From the NCBI GenBank assembly GCA_010094045.1, contig ML986687.1:103062-167061 (forward strand): a stretch of DNA of 64,000 bases, read 5' to 3'. The notes beneath the pieces are model-generated. The model saw only the letters and a list, made by a program, of their open reading frames with translations. It had not been told where the DNA came from and made no database searches. Positions 36,937 to 47,086 of this stretch are shown piece by piece (positions within the stretch are counted from its first letter, which is position 1; every line of letters starts with the position of its first letter). Made by a program: the position numbers and the translations under genes. Source of the DNA: Lojkania enalia. Lineage: Eukaryota > Ascomycota > Dothideomycetes > Pleosporales.

Positions 36937-37138
36937 TATAAAGGTCCCGGTCTATAGCTCGGTCCCGTTCCTGCGATACTATGATGGTAGTTGCCCTTAT
37001 ACAACCCTATACCTACCTAGACTAAAGTAAGCAAATAACATATATCTTACTACTATATACCTTCTCTTCTCTTTCTCTAGCTCTAATAATAATAGATTCT
37101 TATTATATCTAATCCTATTATATCCTCAGACCTTCTCA
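36937..37138 (+). repeat. Gypsy-A 3' LTR
   Basis: 202 bp, preceded by an AGGAGGAGGAGGGG tract; followed by CCCA and copia-2 sequence. Confidence 0.9.
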
Positions 37139-40024
37139 CCCATATAATCTTATAGAGTATTTTCTATTATAGTACCTCTATTAGTATATAATTTAGAATA
37201 TACGCTACTATTCTAATAAGTTTATAGGTTAGAGACTTTAGTAGTCCCGCTTAAAGTCTTATTACTCTAGCTCGGACGATAAGTATAAAACCTACCCGCT
37301 CTACTAATCTATTCTACTCTTCTATATACTCAGCTCGCGGCTTATATTATATACTAAAGTTATAGTAGAGATCTTCTAGAATATTTAGCGATGTATTAAA
37401 TCTATAGTTCTTATCTATTCTAATAGTTATTATATTATAGTTAAAGATATACTATATCTTATATATTATCTAGGTTATCTATTAATCTAGAAATATCTTT
37501 ATTTAGTAAAAGAAAGTAAATACTTTATACTACTTTATATACTAAATAACTATATATCTAGCTTATTAATTACTGTTTAGACAGGCTTCTCCTTATAGTA
37601 TAAGCTAGATAACGTTAATAGTAACTTAATAGAATAGCTTTATTATTTAGTCCTTCTACTATTTTTAAAATATCTTCTTTATTAACTTTATCTCTATATA
37701 AATATAATAAAAGTTCTTAGTATTATTTTTAATAATGAGTCTATTAATATTCGTCGTTAAACTATTAATTACTTTTTTACTAGAATAAGTCTAGATCTAA
37801 TAAACTATCCTAGTATTAATAATCTAGTCTAGTTAAGGATCCTTAGAAGGTTAATAAGTAGTACTAAAAGATAATAGTATTATAGACTTCGGGCGATAAA
37901 AAGTATTAGTATCTACTAGCTAGTATCCTCTATTATAATTAAGATAAGTAAGAATTATTTCTAGATTATTCTTATATAGAAGATCTTATCTAGAGTTAAA
38001 GTATATATTAATTCTCCGGTATTATACTAGGCCTATTAGACTAGTAATAAATCCTTATATATAGGCGATATAGGTAAGTACTAATAGTTATATATCTATT
38101 AGTATCCTCGCTATTAGCTTTATACTTTTCTAGGCTATAATTTAAATACGTTCTATATTTATACTAATAAAATTAGTTATAGTAGTATTATATTCTCTTA
38201 TCTATCCCTTCTAGTTTTTAGTATTAATTACGTAGGTATTAAACCCAGGATCTAGTATCTATTAATTACTAAGCTTATTAATATTATCTTCTATATTTAC
38301 TACTATATATAGTCGATTATCTAGCTTTATACTATTATTAGTAACTAACTAAGCTAAGTATTTTTTAGTATCCTTGTCTAGATCGCGATATTCTCCTTTC
38401 TTATTATTATAGTAATACCGCGATACCTCTATACCTATACTACTTTTACTATAATACCTAAACCAGCTGCTAGTAACAACTATCAGCTGCTAGCTAGAAT
38501 ATAACCGACTTATCTTAACCACGATAGAGGAAGGTTTCGCCGATCCAGCTAGCTCGTATAGTAGTATAGACCTAGCTCCTATAAAAACCTATATAATATA
38601 GATATTTCTATTCTTTACGTAATATCTTAATATTTACACATAGTATATAATAATAGAGTTAACTGCCTAAAGTACGATTAACCAACTATATATAAGCGTC
38701 TGTAATACTTATATAAAACGCGAGGTCTATTATTATTATATAGAGTATAAGACTTATCTTTATTTAAAATATAAGGCTTATCTTTATCTAAAGTATAAGA
38801 TTCTTTAATTTTATTCTAGTATATATATCGTACTATATTAGCTATAGGCTTAGTAGAAGGGATATTATTATTTATAGTAATACTCCCTATATCTTATTAT
38901 TTTATACGCTAATTATTAAACGCTTTCTTAATCTTATTTTTTAAGCTTAAATTAGTAGTAAGAGTAGTATTAAATTTCTTTTAACCAGTTATATTTATAT
39001 AACCCTTTAGCCTTTATAGGTAATTAATATTAATTAGCTAATAATCTACCTAAAAGTATTTTAGGCTATATAAATATTATAGCTTATCTTTATTACTATT
39101 CTTCTTCTTCTACTATTATTATTACTACTACTACAGCTTCGTAGTATTAAGCTCTATAGCTATAGAGCTAAGTTCTAACTATATTAGTTTTATATACTTA
39201 AAATAGGTAGTAAATTTACTAATATAGTCTTCTATTAATAGAATAGTTTTACTAGCTTTCTCTAGGTTAATTAAAACTTATAAGCCTAATATATTATATT
39301 TAGGATTAATTATTCTATAGATAATAAAGAAGTCTTTTTATACCTATAAATCTATTATTTTAGAAACCTTTATAATAATATATATATTTATAACTTCTAC
39401 CTATAATTATAATTATTCTTCTACCTTCTTACCTTATAGTAGTATCTAAAGGTTTTTATATCGTATAATAAGGTCTTACTAATAGGTAGTATTAAATAGT
39501 ATAAAGTACTTCTTAAATATTATTAGTTAATCGTATAATATATCTTTAGTTTTAATTAAGTAAAGGTACTTTAAAGTAATTATTTTACTAATCTTAGAGT
39601 TAAAGTTAGTAAGAGCTTTCTTCTAACGTTTAAATTTAATATCCTATTACTCCTATTACTTATACTCCTATTAATAAAGCTTTAATTTAGTAGCTAATAG
39701 CTAAAAAATCGAAGTTGTTCTATTATAATAGTTAGTAAGCTAAGGTTTAGGTTATACTATTAATATAGGTAGGTCTACTACTAGTATAGTAAGGTCTATA
39801 TACTATTAGAAGTTATTTTTCTAAGCAGTATCCTTTTAAATAAATAGCTACTTATACTAGTTATTAGCTTAATTAAGGACAACTATTACTTAAGTAACTG
39901 CTAGATCTAACTTTATAGTTATTATAAAGTTAGCAGCTCTATATAGTATAATTAAACGTTAATCCCGATCGTAGGTGCTAATTAGTTATAATACGAGCTA
40001 TTAGTTGTAATCCGGGCTTATAAC

Positions 40025-40195
40025 TATTAGGGTAAAAGAGGGTCTATTATTCTATGTCTGTCTCTGTCTATGTGTGTGTGTTGATGCAAGTTTAAAGAAC
40101 CTGCTTTCTAATGTGCAGTCATAACTTCCCATAGCTTCACAAGCAGTCGCTCTCACCTGCACGTCTACTAGACGTCTCCTTCCATAACCGTGACA
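40025..40195 (-). repeat. copia-2 5' LTR
   Basis: 171 bp, sharply separating AT-rich RIP DNA on its left from normal genic DNA on its right, only 80 bp before the SAM-domain gene. Confidence 0.92.
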
Positions 40196-40275
40196 CTTGT
40201 GAAGCTAGTCGCGATCAGATGAGCATATATTCCAGTGGCGACTAGTACGACTAGACATCAGCTACTTTCTATCTG

Positions 40276-40653
40276 ATGGACCAGCATTATACACAGTCAG
40301 CTACGAGCGTGTGGAGTTTCGCCCAGATGCTTTCCGATATTGACCTCGGAGAATACTACCATGCCCTCAGTGCTAATGGCTTTGATATATGGGATCAAAC
40401 ACTTCACATCACCGAAGAACAATTAGGACATCTTGGGTTTAAATTAGGTCATCGACGCCGGCTTCAACGACAAATTGCATCATTCAAAGGCTACCCGTTG
40501 TTGAAACCACTTCCTGCTACAATAGCAACCAATGTTCCGTTTGGCCTTCTACTCGAACTAGCGAGTCAGAGCGAAGAGCCTGAGCCTATGCCGGCTGACG
40601 CTATTCGTTATGAGACAAATGGATGCTGGTATGTTAATGGTCAATTGGCTTAG
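40276..40653 (+). CDS. SAM-domain protein
   Basis: Intact 125-residue frame from ATG. Residues about 13-70 form a sterile alpha motif: a W-x-FAQ-x-L opening helix, DLGEYYHAL, NGFDIWDQTLHITEEQL, then LGFKLGHRRRLQRQIA, with the G-x-x-x-GHR-x-x-L-x-x-x-I pattern of helix 5. SAM domains mediate protein-protein oligomerisation and sometimes RNA binding. No second domain is present, although in many fungal proteins this SAM type precedes further sequence; the copia-2 LTR ends only 80 bp upstream, so the N-terminus or promoter may have been replaced. The C-terminal 50 residues are unrecognised. Confidence 0.75.
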   Translation: MDQHYTQSATSVWSFAQMLSDIDLGEYYHALSANGFDIWDQTLHITEEQLGHLGFKLGHRRRLQRQIASFKGYPLLKPLPATIATNVPFGLLLELASQSEEPEPMPADAIRYETNGCWYVNGQLA

Positions 40654-41278
40654 CTGAACTATGGACTCAAAGGCCGCTTTTGGAATTTCCACTACATTAA
40701 AGTCAACCTATTGCTTCATTTCCATGTAATTTATTCTCTCTTCTATGAAAGAGTTTTAAGTGGTCGGCTTGGGCTGATTAATTGCTGATAGAGACGTCTT
40801 TCGAGTACTTGATAATCATCGAATTAGGGGATGGTGCCCTGGACCTTTTAAATTGGATATTTCTTGCCTTCTAAAAGAAATTCAGTTTCAGTTTCCTTTT
40901 TGTGGCATAAACACAGCTGCTCTCCACGCTCGCCATGACCACTTTTCCGTCCTGCTTATATGAGGCGTCCTGCTCATGGTCTCGCCTACCAAAAAAAGAC
41001 TTAAGATGGCGTCCGAATGGCATTTCTATATGTTTCGTTCCTCAGGAGGGTTGTGCTAGGTAGGGACAACACAGAGATGATGAAGATGTGTTGAAGAAGC
41101 ATTCAAGATTTCCAGCCATCACCCTGCTTATACCCAGCTTTCTTCTTAAGGAAGGGGGGAAGGGGGGGTCCATTTCCAGGCCCTTCTCGTCTCTTCAGTG
41201 TAATGTGATCACAGGTGGAAATGGTTAGGAACGGGTAAACCTCCGACTAAGCAAGTGTGCTTATTAGATTCGTACTAA
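40654..41278. other. Intergenic, no gene seen
   Basis: GC-balanced sequence between the SAM-domain gene and the 3' end of the next minus-strand relic. A short G-rich run (AAGGGGGGAAGGGGGGG) lies at about 41150-41167. No open frame or repeat is supported. Confidence 0.5.
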
Positions 41279-42103
41279 TTACTCTAGATTTTTTGCTGTA
41301 AGATCTCTAGTCGGTAGTATTTCAAACAATGCCGCGATTTCTTCATCTAGATTACAGCCGTTCCATTGAGGGACGATTCCGTCCAGTTGATTTTGAAGTA
41401 TCGCCGTGATACCGCCATCTAGCGCATACTCTCTATTCTCTTTATCCTTGATCTCTGCTTCGACCTGCCTGAGCAAGTCTCTCAGTTGCGGTATCTACAT
41501 AGAGTCCCTCAGAGCCTCTGCAAATGTGACAGCGTCTCTTATGAGCGTGCGCACGCCCCCCAGACTAGTTTGGAGGCGATGAACAGCAGTGTGCCGAAGA
41601 AGCTGCACTGGAGCTAGTATATCTTGCGACAATGGTCCTTCAACAGCGAATGCTTCGCATGGCAACCATTCCGAATGCTTAAATATAACCCGTGTCCATT
41701 TTATCAGTTCCACTGCTTTAGCACAGCTCCATCCAGCAGCTTCAAGCTCAAACGGAAACCATTTTCGTGTAAATTCATAGCAGCACTTCTCAAGAATGTT
41801 CTGAGTGGTTACGAGGAGTGTGTGCTGGACCGGGTATAGGATATCGAACGAAATTAGCAAAGGCGTTATCGACCGTTCTAGATATGCATCCACCACTTCT
41901 GGATCTCGTGGCTGGAATGGGTTTGGAAAGTTGATGTTTACTTTTTCTTCAATTTCTTCCGTGCTCTTTCTGGCTCCCTCCCTCTTTGAAGGTAGGAACT
42001 CGCGTTTAATGGGTGGACCGGAGAAGAAGAGCACGGATTCGGATGTCGGCATACATCTGCTCTCGTTCTTTTGATCTAACTCCATCATCAAACAGGTCTG
42101 CAT
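41279..42103 (-). pseudogene. Fungal conserved hypothetical protein with one nonsense codon
   Basis: A single frame runs from ATG 42103 to TAA 41279 and is interrupted only by TAG at 41495-41497 (275 codons in all). The sequence on both sides of the stop reads as one helical protein: KWTRVIFKHSEWLP, then LRHTAVHRLQTS and FAEALRDSM before the stop, LLRQVEAEIKDKENREY after it. The LRHTAVHR-x-x-T pattern recurs in a fungal family of unknown function often mislabelled in databases; I give no function. CAG to TAG (C-to-T on the coding strand) would explain the break. If the stop is tolerated, a 202-residue protein lacking the last coiled segment would be made. Confidence 0.6.
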
Positions 42104-42611
42104 GTAGATAAACTGGTGTGGTTTAGTATGTTAATAGATAGGTTTGTTTGCAGGCTGCGGGACAGCTAAAGGATAATTATGTCTTCTTAGCATAGCTACA
42201 ATTTACGAGAACATGCCTCCCAACGACTTTCATAGACCAAAATCAGGAACTCTATGTGTCCTGCCGGATGATTGTGCTTGGAATGTTAAAACGTTTGCCG
42301 GAGGGGGGACTAAAACCGGGATCCTGTTGCTGGAGGATATTAATATCGAGCGCCCAAGGGGTCCAAAACCAGGCCACGCTTGAGCAAGCAACCATTCGCC
42401 CATTCGTGCAAGACTTTTTGGTCACTGCTAATACTGATGCACGAATTCTTTACAATTTCAAAGTTGTCACATTGATAATTATCTATACAGGCGTCTATTT
42501 GTGCTATCTATTAGTTTAAAGCGGATTCGATTTATACACCAAACGATTCTGGTAATTTGGAACTGCGGATTTCTGCGGATCTTGCTGCGACAAGGGATTT
42601 AGCGTAGTACT
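42104..42611. other. Intergenic with two copies of a quasi-palindromic motif
   Basis: No gene. Two G/C-clamped, A-centred motifs occur at 42305-42324 (GGGGACTAAAACCGGGATCC) and 42358-42375 (GGGGTCCAAAACCAGGCC). Related motifs occur at 43484, 43532, 47440, 47491, 55024 and 55184. Confidence 0.6.
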
Positions 42612-43385
42612 CTAAATTGAACCAGCCAGGATATCGATGTCAGAGCATGTGGTGTAATACTCATCCTTACCTTCAAGTGCGCCAAGTGTTCCTGGGGCTG
42701 TTGGCCATTGCCACACCCAATACACCGTGTATGTAGAGTTGATTGATACATTAGAGGGTATAGCAACATCCGCTTCACACCATTGCTCGTGGACTGACCC
42801 AGGTTGGCCCTCAACAGGGTCAGGAAATTCTTGCTGCCGGGTTAGAGAGATGTTTCCGGCGTTGATCTGGTAACATCGACCGTCATCAAAGTTCTGCGCA
42901 GCTATAAGCTTTCCGCATCTATCTCCTCCTGTACCATCAGTCGTCCATTCAAGAACGTCGACTAGCAGTTCATTCTCAATTAGTTGCGATGTGCCAAACA
43001 CAAATACAGTTCCACCACCGAGTGGTTTCCCGGGCGTGTTTTGTGGCAAAGTAACATGGCCATTCTCCAGGTATTTTATTGTCACATGTGCGCCTAGCCA
43101 AGCTGAGAGGCGTGGAAAGCTCTTAGTTTGGTTTGATGTTCTCTGTGTTGGCGCACAAAGGAAGTCAGACTCATTTACTCTCGTCCTGCTTATATCTTCT
43201 GGAGGTGGTAGCTGGTATGTCATCATATCATCATAAAATCCTGGTATTGTCCGGGAAACATATCCACGAGGGTAGCCATTGCTGCCAACAAAACTTCCAC
43301 TTTCGATCACAGAAAGCTGCTCGTTCCAAGTGTGAGCAAGAGCCGTGCTGGAGAGAACAGTGGCGAGTAAAGGCAGCAGATACAT
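42612..43385 (-). CDS. Secreted LPMO-like protein of the DUF7492 type
   Basis: 257 residues from ATG 43385, single exon. A 17-residue signal peptide (MYLLPLLATVLSSTALA) would be cleaved to leave histidine as residue 1 (HTWNEQL), the hallmark of copper-histidine-brace enzymes. Family landmarks follow: GYPRGYVSRT, LGAHVTIKYLENGHVTLPQN-x-PGKP, GTGGD-x-CG, NFDDGRCYQIN and the C-terminal YWVWQWPTAPG with EYYTTCSDIDI. DUF7492 proteins are fungal, extracellular and LPMO-like; GHVTLPQ supplies a second candidate copper-ligand His. Several N-x-S/T glycosylation sites are present. Substrate and activity are not established from sequence. It is divergent from the ferritin-like gene, sharing a 272-bp promoter. 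Confidence 0.8.
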   Translation of the reverse strand: MYLLPLLATVLSSTALAHTWNEQLSVIESGSFVGSNGYPRGYVSRTIPGFYDDMMTYQLPPPEDISRTRVNESDFLCAPTQRTSNQTKSFPRLSAWLGAHVTIKYLENGHVTLPQNTPGKPLGGGTVFVFGTSQLIENELLVDVLEWTTDGTGGDRCGKLIAAQNFDDGRCYQINAGNISLTRQQEFPDPVEGQPGSVHEQWCEADVAIPSNVSINSTYTVYWVWQWPTAPGTLGALEGKDEYYTTCSDIDILAGSI

Positions 43386-43657
43386 GGTCAATATAATTTA
43401 AGTGTCAGTAAGTAAGAATGTGAATTAAGCCAATGCGAGCTTCATGATCTTACCGAGCACGATGGGTATATATTCAAATGCATGGGCCCAAAATCGGAAC
43501 CTTTGAGGAACCTGCTATCAGTTCACCGCATAGGGTCCCGGTTTTGGACCCTCCCAGAACATTAAATTTGAGAAGCTGGGAAGCTCTCTCACTTGGATTT
43601 CAGCAAGTAAATCCTTTTCCAAAGTTTGAAACAACCATAACATACGCAATCGTCACA
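43386..43657. promoter_or_regulatory. Divergent promoter of LPMO-like and ferritin-like genes
   Basis: The 272 bp between two start codons must hold both promoters. It contains a TATATATT-like stretch (43467-43474) and two quasi-palindromic motifs, 43484-43501 (GGGCCCAAAATCGGAACC) and 43532-43552, whose outer arms are AGGGTCC and GGACCCT. No transcription-factor site is claimed. Confidence 0.5.
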
Positions 43658-44716
43658 ATGCTGCTTCGTATCTTCGCGGCCATCTCTCTTTCCTTCGCAA
43701 CTTTCGCCAGGTGCGCCCCGTTTCCAGACATAGGGATCGCAGGCGGCGGACCTCCAAACAGTCCTGTACCAGTTGAAATTTCTGTCAACGGGGCAAAAGA
43801 TGTCCAACTAACTCAATTTCTTGAGAATCTTGAAGTCTCATTCTTTTCTGCTGCTTCCACAAACCTCTCAACCTGGGACACTACAGCATATTCCAACAGT
43901 TCTATAGATACAGTGAATAGGATTACTGCTGTAAGTTGATTTTCCTGCGAAATGCGGATCATGGCTAAGTCTTAGCAGCAAGAAGAAGTCCACCTAGAAA
44001 CACTGACAGCCATTCTTAATACCTACAACGTACCCTTGATTCCACCTTGCAATTACTCGTTTCCGGTCTCTTCGGCGAAGGAGTTCTTCGAGGTAGCCGA
44101 CCTCATTAGCTCCGTTGGAATCTCTGCGACCATTGGATTGTCCCAACATCTTACTCTTTTAGATCCTTCAGTCGCGAGATTAATCTCTTCGTTCCTTTCA
44201 GTTAAATCCCGCTATGATTCTTTTTTCCGCGATGTCCAAGAGAGAGAGCCGAATCCATCTCCTTTCGACACGGGCATTAGTGCTATCTGGGCATACAACA
44301 TTGCGTTGTCCTTCATCATTCCGGGATCGTGTCCAGTCCAGATCCCACTCCCAGTTCTTCCAGAACTTACAGTGACTCAGGGTATAATGGACCCGGCGAC
44401 AGTCGCTCCATTTGCAAATCGTACGAATAGCGCCAATAGTACAAACGGAGACATATTGAAAGAATTCACTTGGGATCCGACTCAAGTACCTTTTGTTGTT
44501 CAAGGCGATAAACAGCTTCTGGCTGGCTGGGTGAACCAAGCCAATAAGCCTGTGTATACGCCGTTGACAAATACATCGGAGGGAAAGGGGACAGCTAGGA
44601 TGCCACAAGGACTGAGTGGTATTACATTCGTGGCTATAACTACCGAGCAGTTCACGGACGTTGACGATCTTGCTCAAGGCACGATAGCCGGTCCCGCTGT
44701 AGTAGTGGTATCCTAA
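43658..44716 (+). CDS. Secreted Rds1-like ferritin-fold protein with altered metal ligands
   Basis: Exons 43658-43930 and 43976-44716 with a 45-bp intron (GTAAGT donor, CTTAG acceptor); 337 residues. A signal peptide of about 19 residues (MLLRIFAAISLSFATFARC) is present. Ferritin_2/Rds1 landmarks: LNTYNVPLIPPCNYSFPVSSAKEF, VADLISSVGISATIG, a helix at SFLSVKSRYDSFFRD, FDTGISAIWAYNIALSFIIPGSCPVQIPLPVLP, and the C-terminal beta-rich tail. In typical members the third helix reads VEARH-x, providing Glu and His iron ligands; here VKSRY lacks both, and the usual Tyr/Leu after the first helix Gly is changed. It may therefore be a non-catalytic structural or stress-related secreted protein. Divergent from the LPMO-like gene. 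Confidence 0.75.
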
Positions 44717-45170
44717 GGAGGTAGTAATGATTACAATGTCATATGAGGTAGTTCAGGCTCGTAGATTTATCGAAATTGAATTGAGATTGGGAAATCATAT
44801 GAAACTTGGCGTCGTGAATGTTCTCTGTGACGAGGACTTCTGGTAATTAGCAACTAACTTACTACTCTCTCCCACTATGAGCATGAAGTATTGATTGAAG
44901 TGCAGCTTGTAGGCAAGTTGACCTTCCTTAATGGCGGCTTTGTAGAGACTCAACTTGCTCCAATACTTGCGGGAAAGGAGCAAGCAGTTGCACGCAACCC
45001 TGTAAATTACCTCGATTTCGGCTATTCAGTGAACGATACGGCAAACTATTCACCATGATGAAGATGGACTTTGAGCAAGAAGCAAATGGCTGAGTGATGA
45101 TTTTCATTCAAACATATCGCTGTTGACCAACATTGCTAACGTTAAAATACAGAACCTCCGTCAATCCGTT
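44717..45170. other. Interval without a supported gene
   Basis: A 62-codon minus-strand frame at 44795-44983 has a helical stretch (YKAAIKEGQLAYKLHFNQYF) but no start, partner exon or domain I can support; the only intron it suggests would be about 23 bp, too short. Confidence 0.4.
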
Positions 45171-45879
45171 CTTAACAAGCTTGAGACTTCAATGCGCGGC
45201 ACTTTAGGCGTGCGGTATTCAAAATCTGAATAAGTTAACTCATGTTTGTAGCGGTTATCAGAGGGAGCTTACCATCAAGAAACTTATTGTATTCTTCCGA
45301 GTGCGGCATGACCTCCAATTGAAAGATACGAAGTACCTCTCGTACCACGGGGGGCCACGGCTGCACCTCTTCAGCAGCTTCTATTCTGCCTATCAAGTAG
45401 TTAAATACCTCATTAGACATGCCGTCCGATTTCCAGTCCGTAATTGGCAACGCTGCGGCCCAGGAAATGATGCTATCTGGGCGTAAACTTCAGATCCGGG
45501 CACACCGCAGAGTAGTTTGCTTCATCCTAGTTCGATTACGTGCATTATCCAGAGCCGATGCTGTTGGGCCTTGAAAGATCAAAGACAAATCTTTCCTCAA
45601 CGTGCTCATTTTTCGTATCGTCTTTTCCGCGATGATCATCGCCCTTGTTGACTCCACTCTCGAGAGATGTCGTTTTCCATCGATTTGATGTCTTATCCTG
45701 GTTGCGGCTTTTTTGAACTTTGTGTGATCATCAGAGAGACCAATGAGCAATGCATCATCTGCCTGGCTTATATGGACTGCAAGATGTTCCGTTTCGCTAC
45801 AGTTACAGCGAAAAAGTCTGAGTCCGCGGGGTAATTTACCCCACCATCCCTCCCAGCCCCCCTTATTAATAATCCTCAT
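45171..45879 (-). pseudogene. Hypothetical protein relic with TGA and one intron
   Basis: One frame runs from ATG 45879 through an in-frame TGA (45490-45492) to a GTAAGC donor at 45272, then across a 47-bp intron with GTTAAC branch and TTCAG acceptor (45226) to a last exon ending TGA at 45171-45173. Both sides of the TGA read as ordinary protein (LSDDHTKFKKAATRIRHQI before, SIISWAAALPITDWKSDGM after). CGA to TGA, a C-to-T change, accounts for the break. I recognise no domain. It lies directly downstream of the Tc1 relic, and its 5' end may extend upstream. Confidence 0.5.
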
Positions 45880-45979
45880 CCTGTAGCCAGATTTGCTCAG
45901 AAGTAGCTAAAACGAATGATCCTAAGTAATTAAACACGTAAATTTCGATTAGATAGGTTGTTTTTAACTCATTTAGCCC

Positions 45980-47086
45980 CTAGTACTTCGTATGCCAGCC
46001 CCCAGCCTGAATTACCGCTTCTATCCTCGCGGGCATACTCTTCCACAATCGCTCAAAATATATGCCATCAATACAGTTCCAAGCATGAACTAAAGCATTC
46101 CTTAGACGCTCTTAAACCTCTCCTTTACTATTATCCCAATTAACGCAATCGGGATATAGTTCCATAACCTTTTGTTTGAGGATCCACCAGATGTGTTTAA
46201 TGGGGTTTAAGTCTGGGGAAATCGCAGGCTAATCAATTACCCATATACCATGTATCTCAAACCACTCGCGGATATGGAGTGCTGTATGAATACGAGCATT
46301 ATCCTATATGAAAATGAGGCCTGGTTCGTAGTAAATAGGTAAGCATTCGTTGAGAATTTGGCGATAAGAGACAGCGCTATAGCCACCACGCGGGCTATTC
46401 TGATCCCTCTCCATTGGTAGCAGATCTGAGGGTCCCTTTGCGCTAGAAAAAGCTGCCCAAATCATAACTAAGTAATCCTTCGATTTTTTATACGTATTAA
46501 TCATCTCTTTATCCTATTTCTGTTGTGGTGTGCGGAAAACCCAGGTTCTTTGACGGCCTGATCCACGCTCGACGGAGTACTCATCGGACCAGATTACTTG
46601 CGCCCACATTTCAAGCGTCCAGTGAGAGTGTGCTCGCGCCCAAGTAAGGCGCTTAATAGCATGCCTCTCAGTGAGTTCTGGTCGCTGTTTTGCCCGCCAG
46701 TTTTGAACTCCATTCTCTATTAAAATAGAGCGGATGGTATGGGGATGGCAGTTGAGGCCTGCCTCTGCTAGAAGCTGTGCGTAGGTGTATTTTGGGTGTT
46801 GTCGTACAATCCGAAGAATTAGGCGAGATGTACGGATATCAATTATTCGTGGACGGCCACTTCTTGGTTGAGATTCGCCAGTAGGGGGACGCTGTGCTTG
46901 TCGCTGAATTGTAGTTTTAATTGTCGCGCGAGGGATTTGGAGGACTGATTCGATATGGCTTGGCGTAAAGCCGAATTTATGGCCAGTAATGATATGACCA
47001 CGTAAGAAAGGTGATAATTCTGTTCGTGGCCTCCGATTACCTGATATAGTCCCTAAATGAGAACGTATTCCAGATTGTCGCGGCAT
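45980..47086 (-). pseudogene. Tc1/mariner-type transposase, nonsense-mutated
   Basis: A single frame of 369 codons from ATG 47086 to the stop at 45980-45982 contains four internal stops (46514-46516, 46304-46306, 46229-46231 TAG; 46112-46114 TAA) and no frameshift. N-terminal helix-turn-helix (FTPSHIESVLQIPRATIKTTI), GRPR linker (SGRPRIID), second HTH (AQLLAEAGLNCHPHTIRSIL), then DDE_3 catalytic motifs: VIWSDEYSVE (first Asp), DNARIH (second Asp) and SPDLNPIKHIWW, where the catalytic Glu after NPI is Lys (GAA/GAG to AAA/AAG). The stops fit CAG/CAA to TAG/TAA and TGG to TAG. Terminal inverted repeats were not identified. The open frame extends upstream to 47383 without recognisable sequence. 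Confidence 0.85.

Larger units (their letters stand above)
24443..37138 (+). mobile_element. Ty3/gypsy element A inside copia-2
   Basis: 202-bp LTRs at 24443-24644 and 36937-37138 (start TATAAA, originally TGTAAA; end TTCTCA or TTCTTA), with a GA-rich polypurine tract immediately before the 3' LTR. The flanks TCTA (24439-24442) and CCCA (37139-37142) are one 4-bp duplication if RIP changes are allowed, and the joined flanks restore alignment with copia-1. Reverse-transcriptase track YLDNILIY (about 27125-27150, normally YLDD) and an integrase T-D-G...E-R-x-N track (about 36070-36105) show plus orientation. Without the nested element it is about 5.5 kb. The interior is full of stops. Confidence 0.92.
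21843..40195 (-). mobile_element. Ty1/copia element (copia-2), minus strand, split by nested gypsy elements
   Basis: 171-bp LTRs at 21843-22013 and 40025-40195, in reverse orientation to copia-1 and the same family. The interior, 22014-24442 and 37139-40024, aligns with copia-1 in reverse: for example 37139 onward is the complement of about 16970-17035. Gypsy-A is inserted at 24443. Unlike copia-1, the outer flanks do not match: GAATC on the left (21838-21842) and CTTGT on the right (40196-40200). The interior is heavily RIP-mutated and the LTRs are not. Confidence 0.88.
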
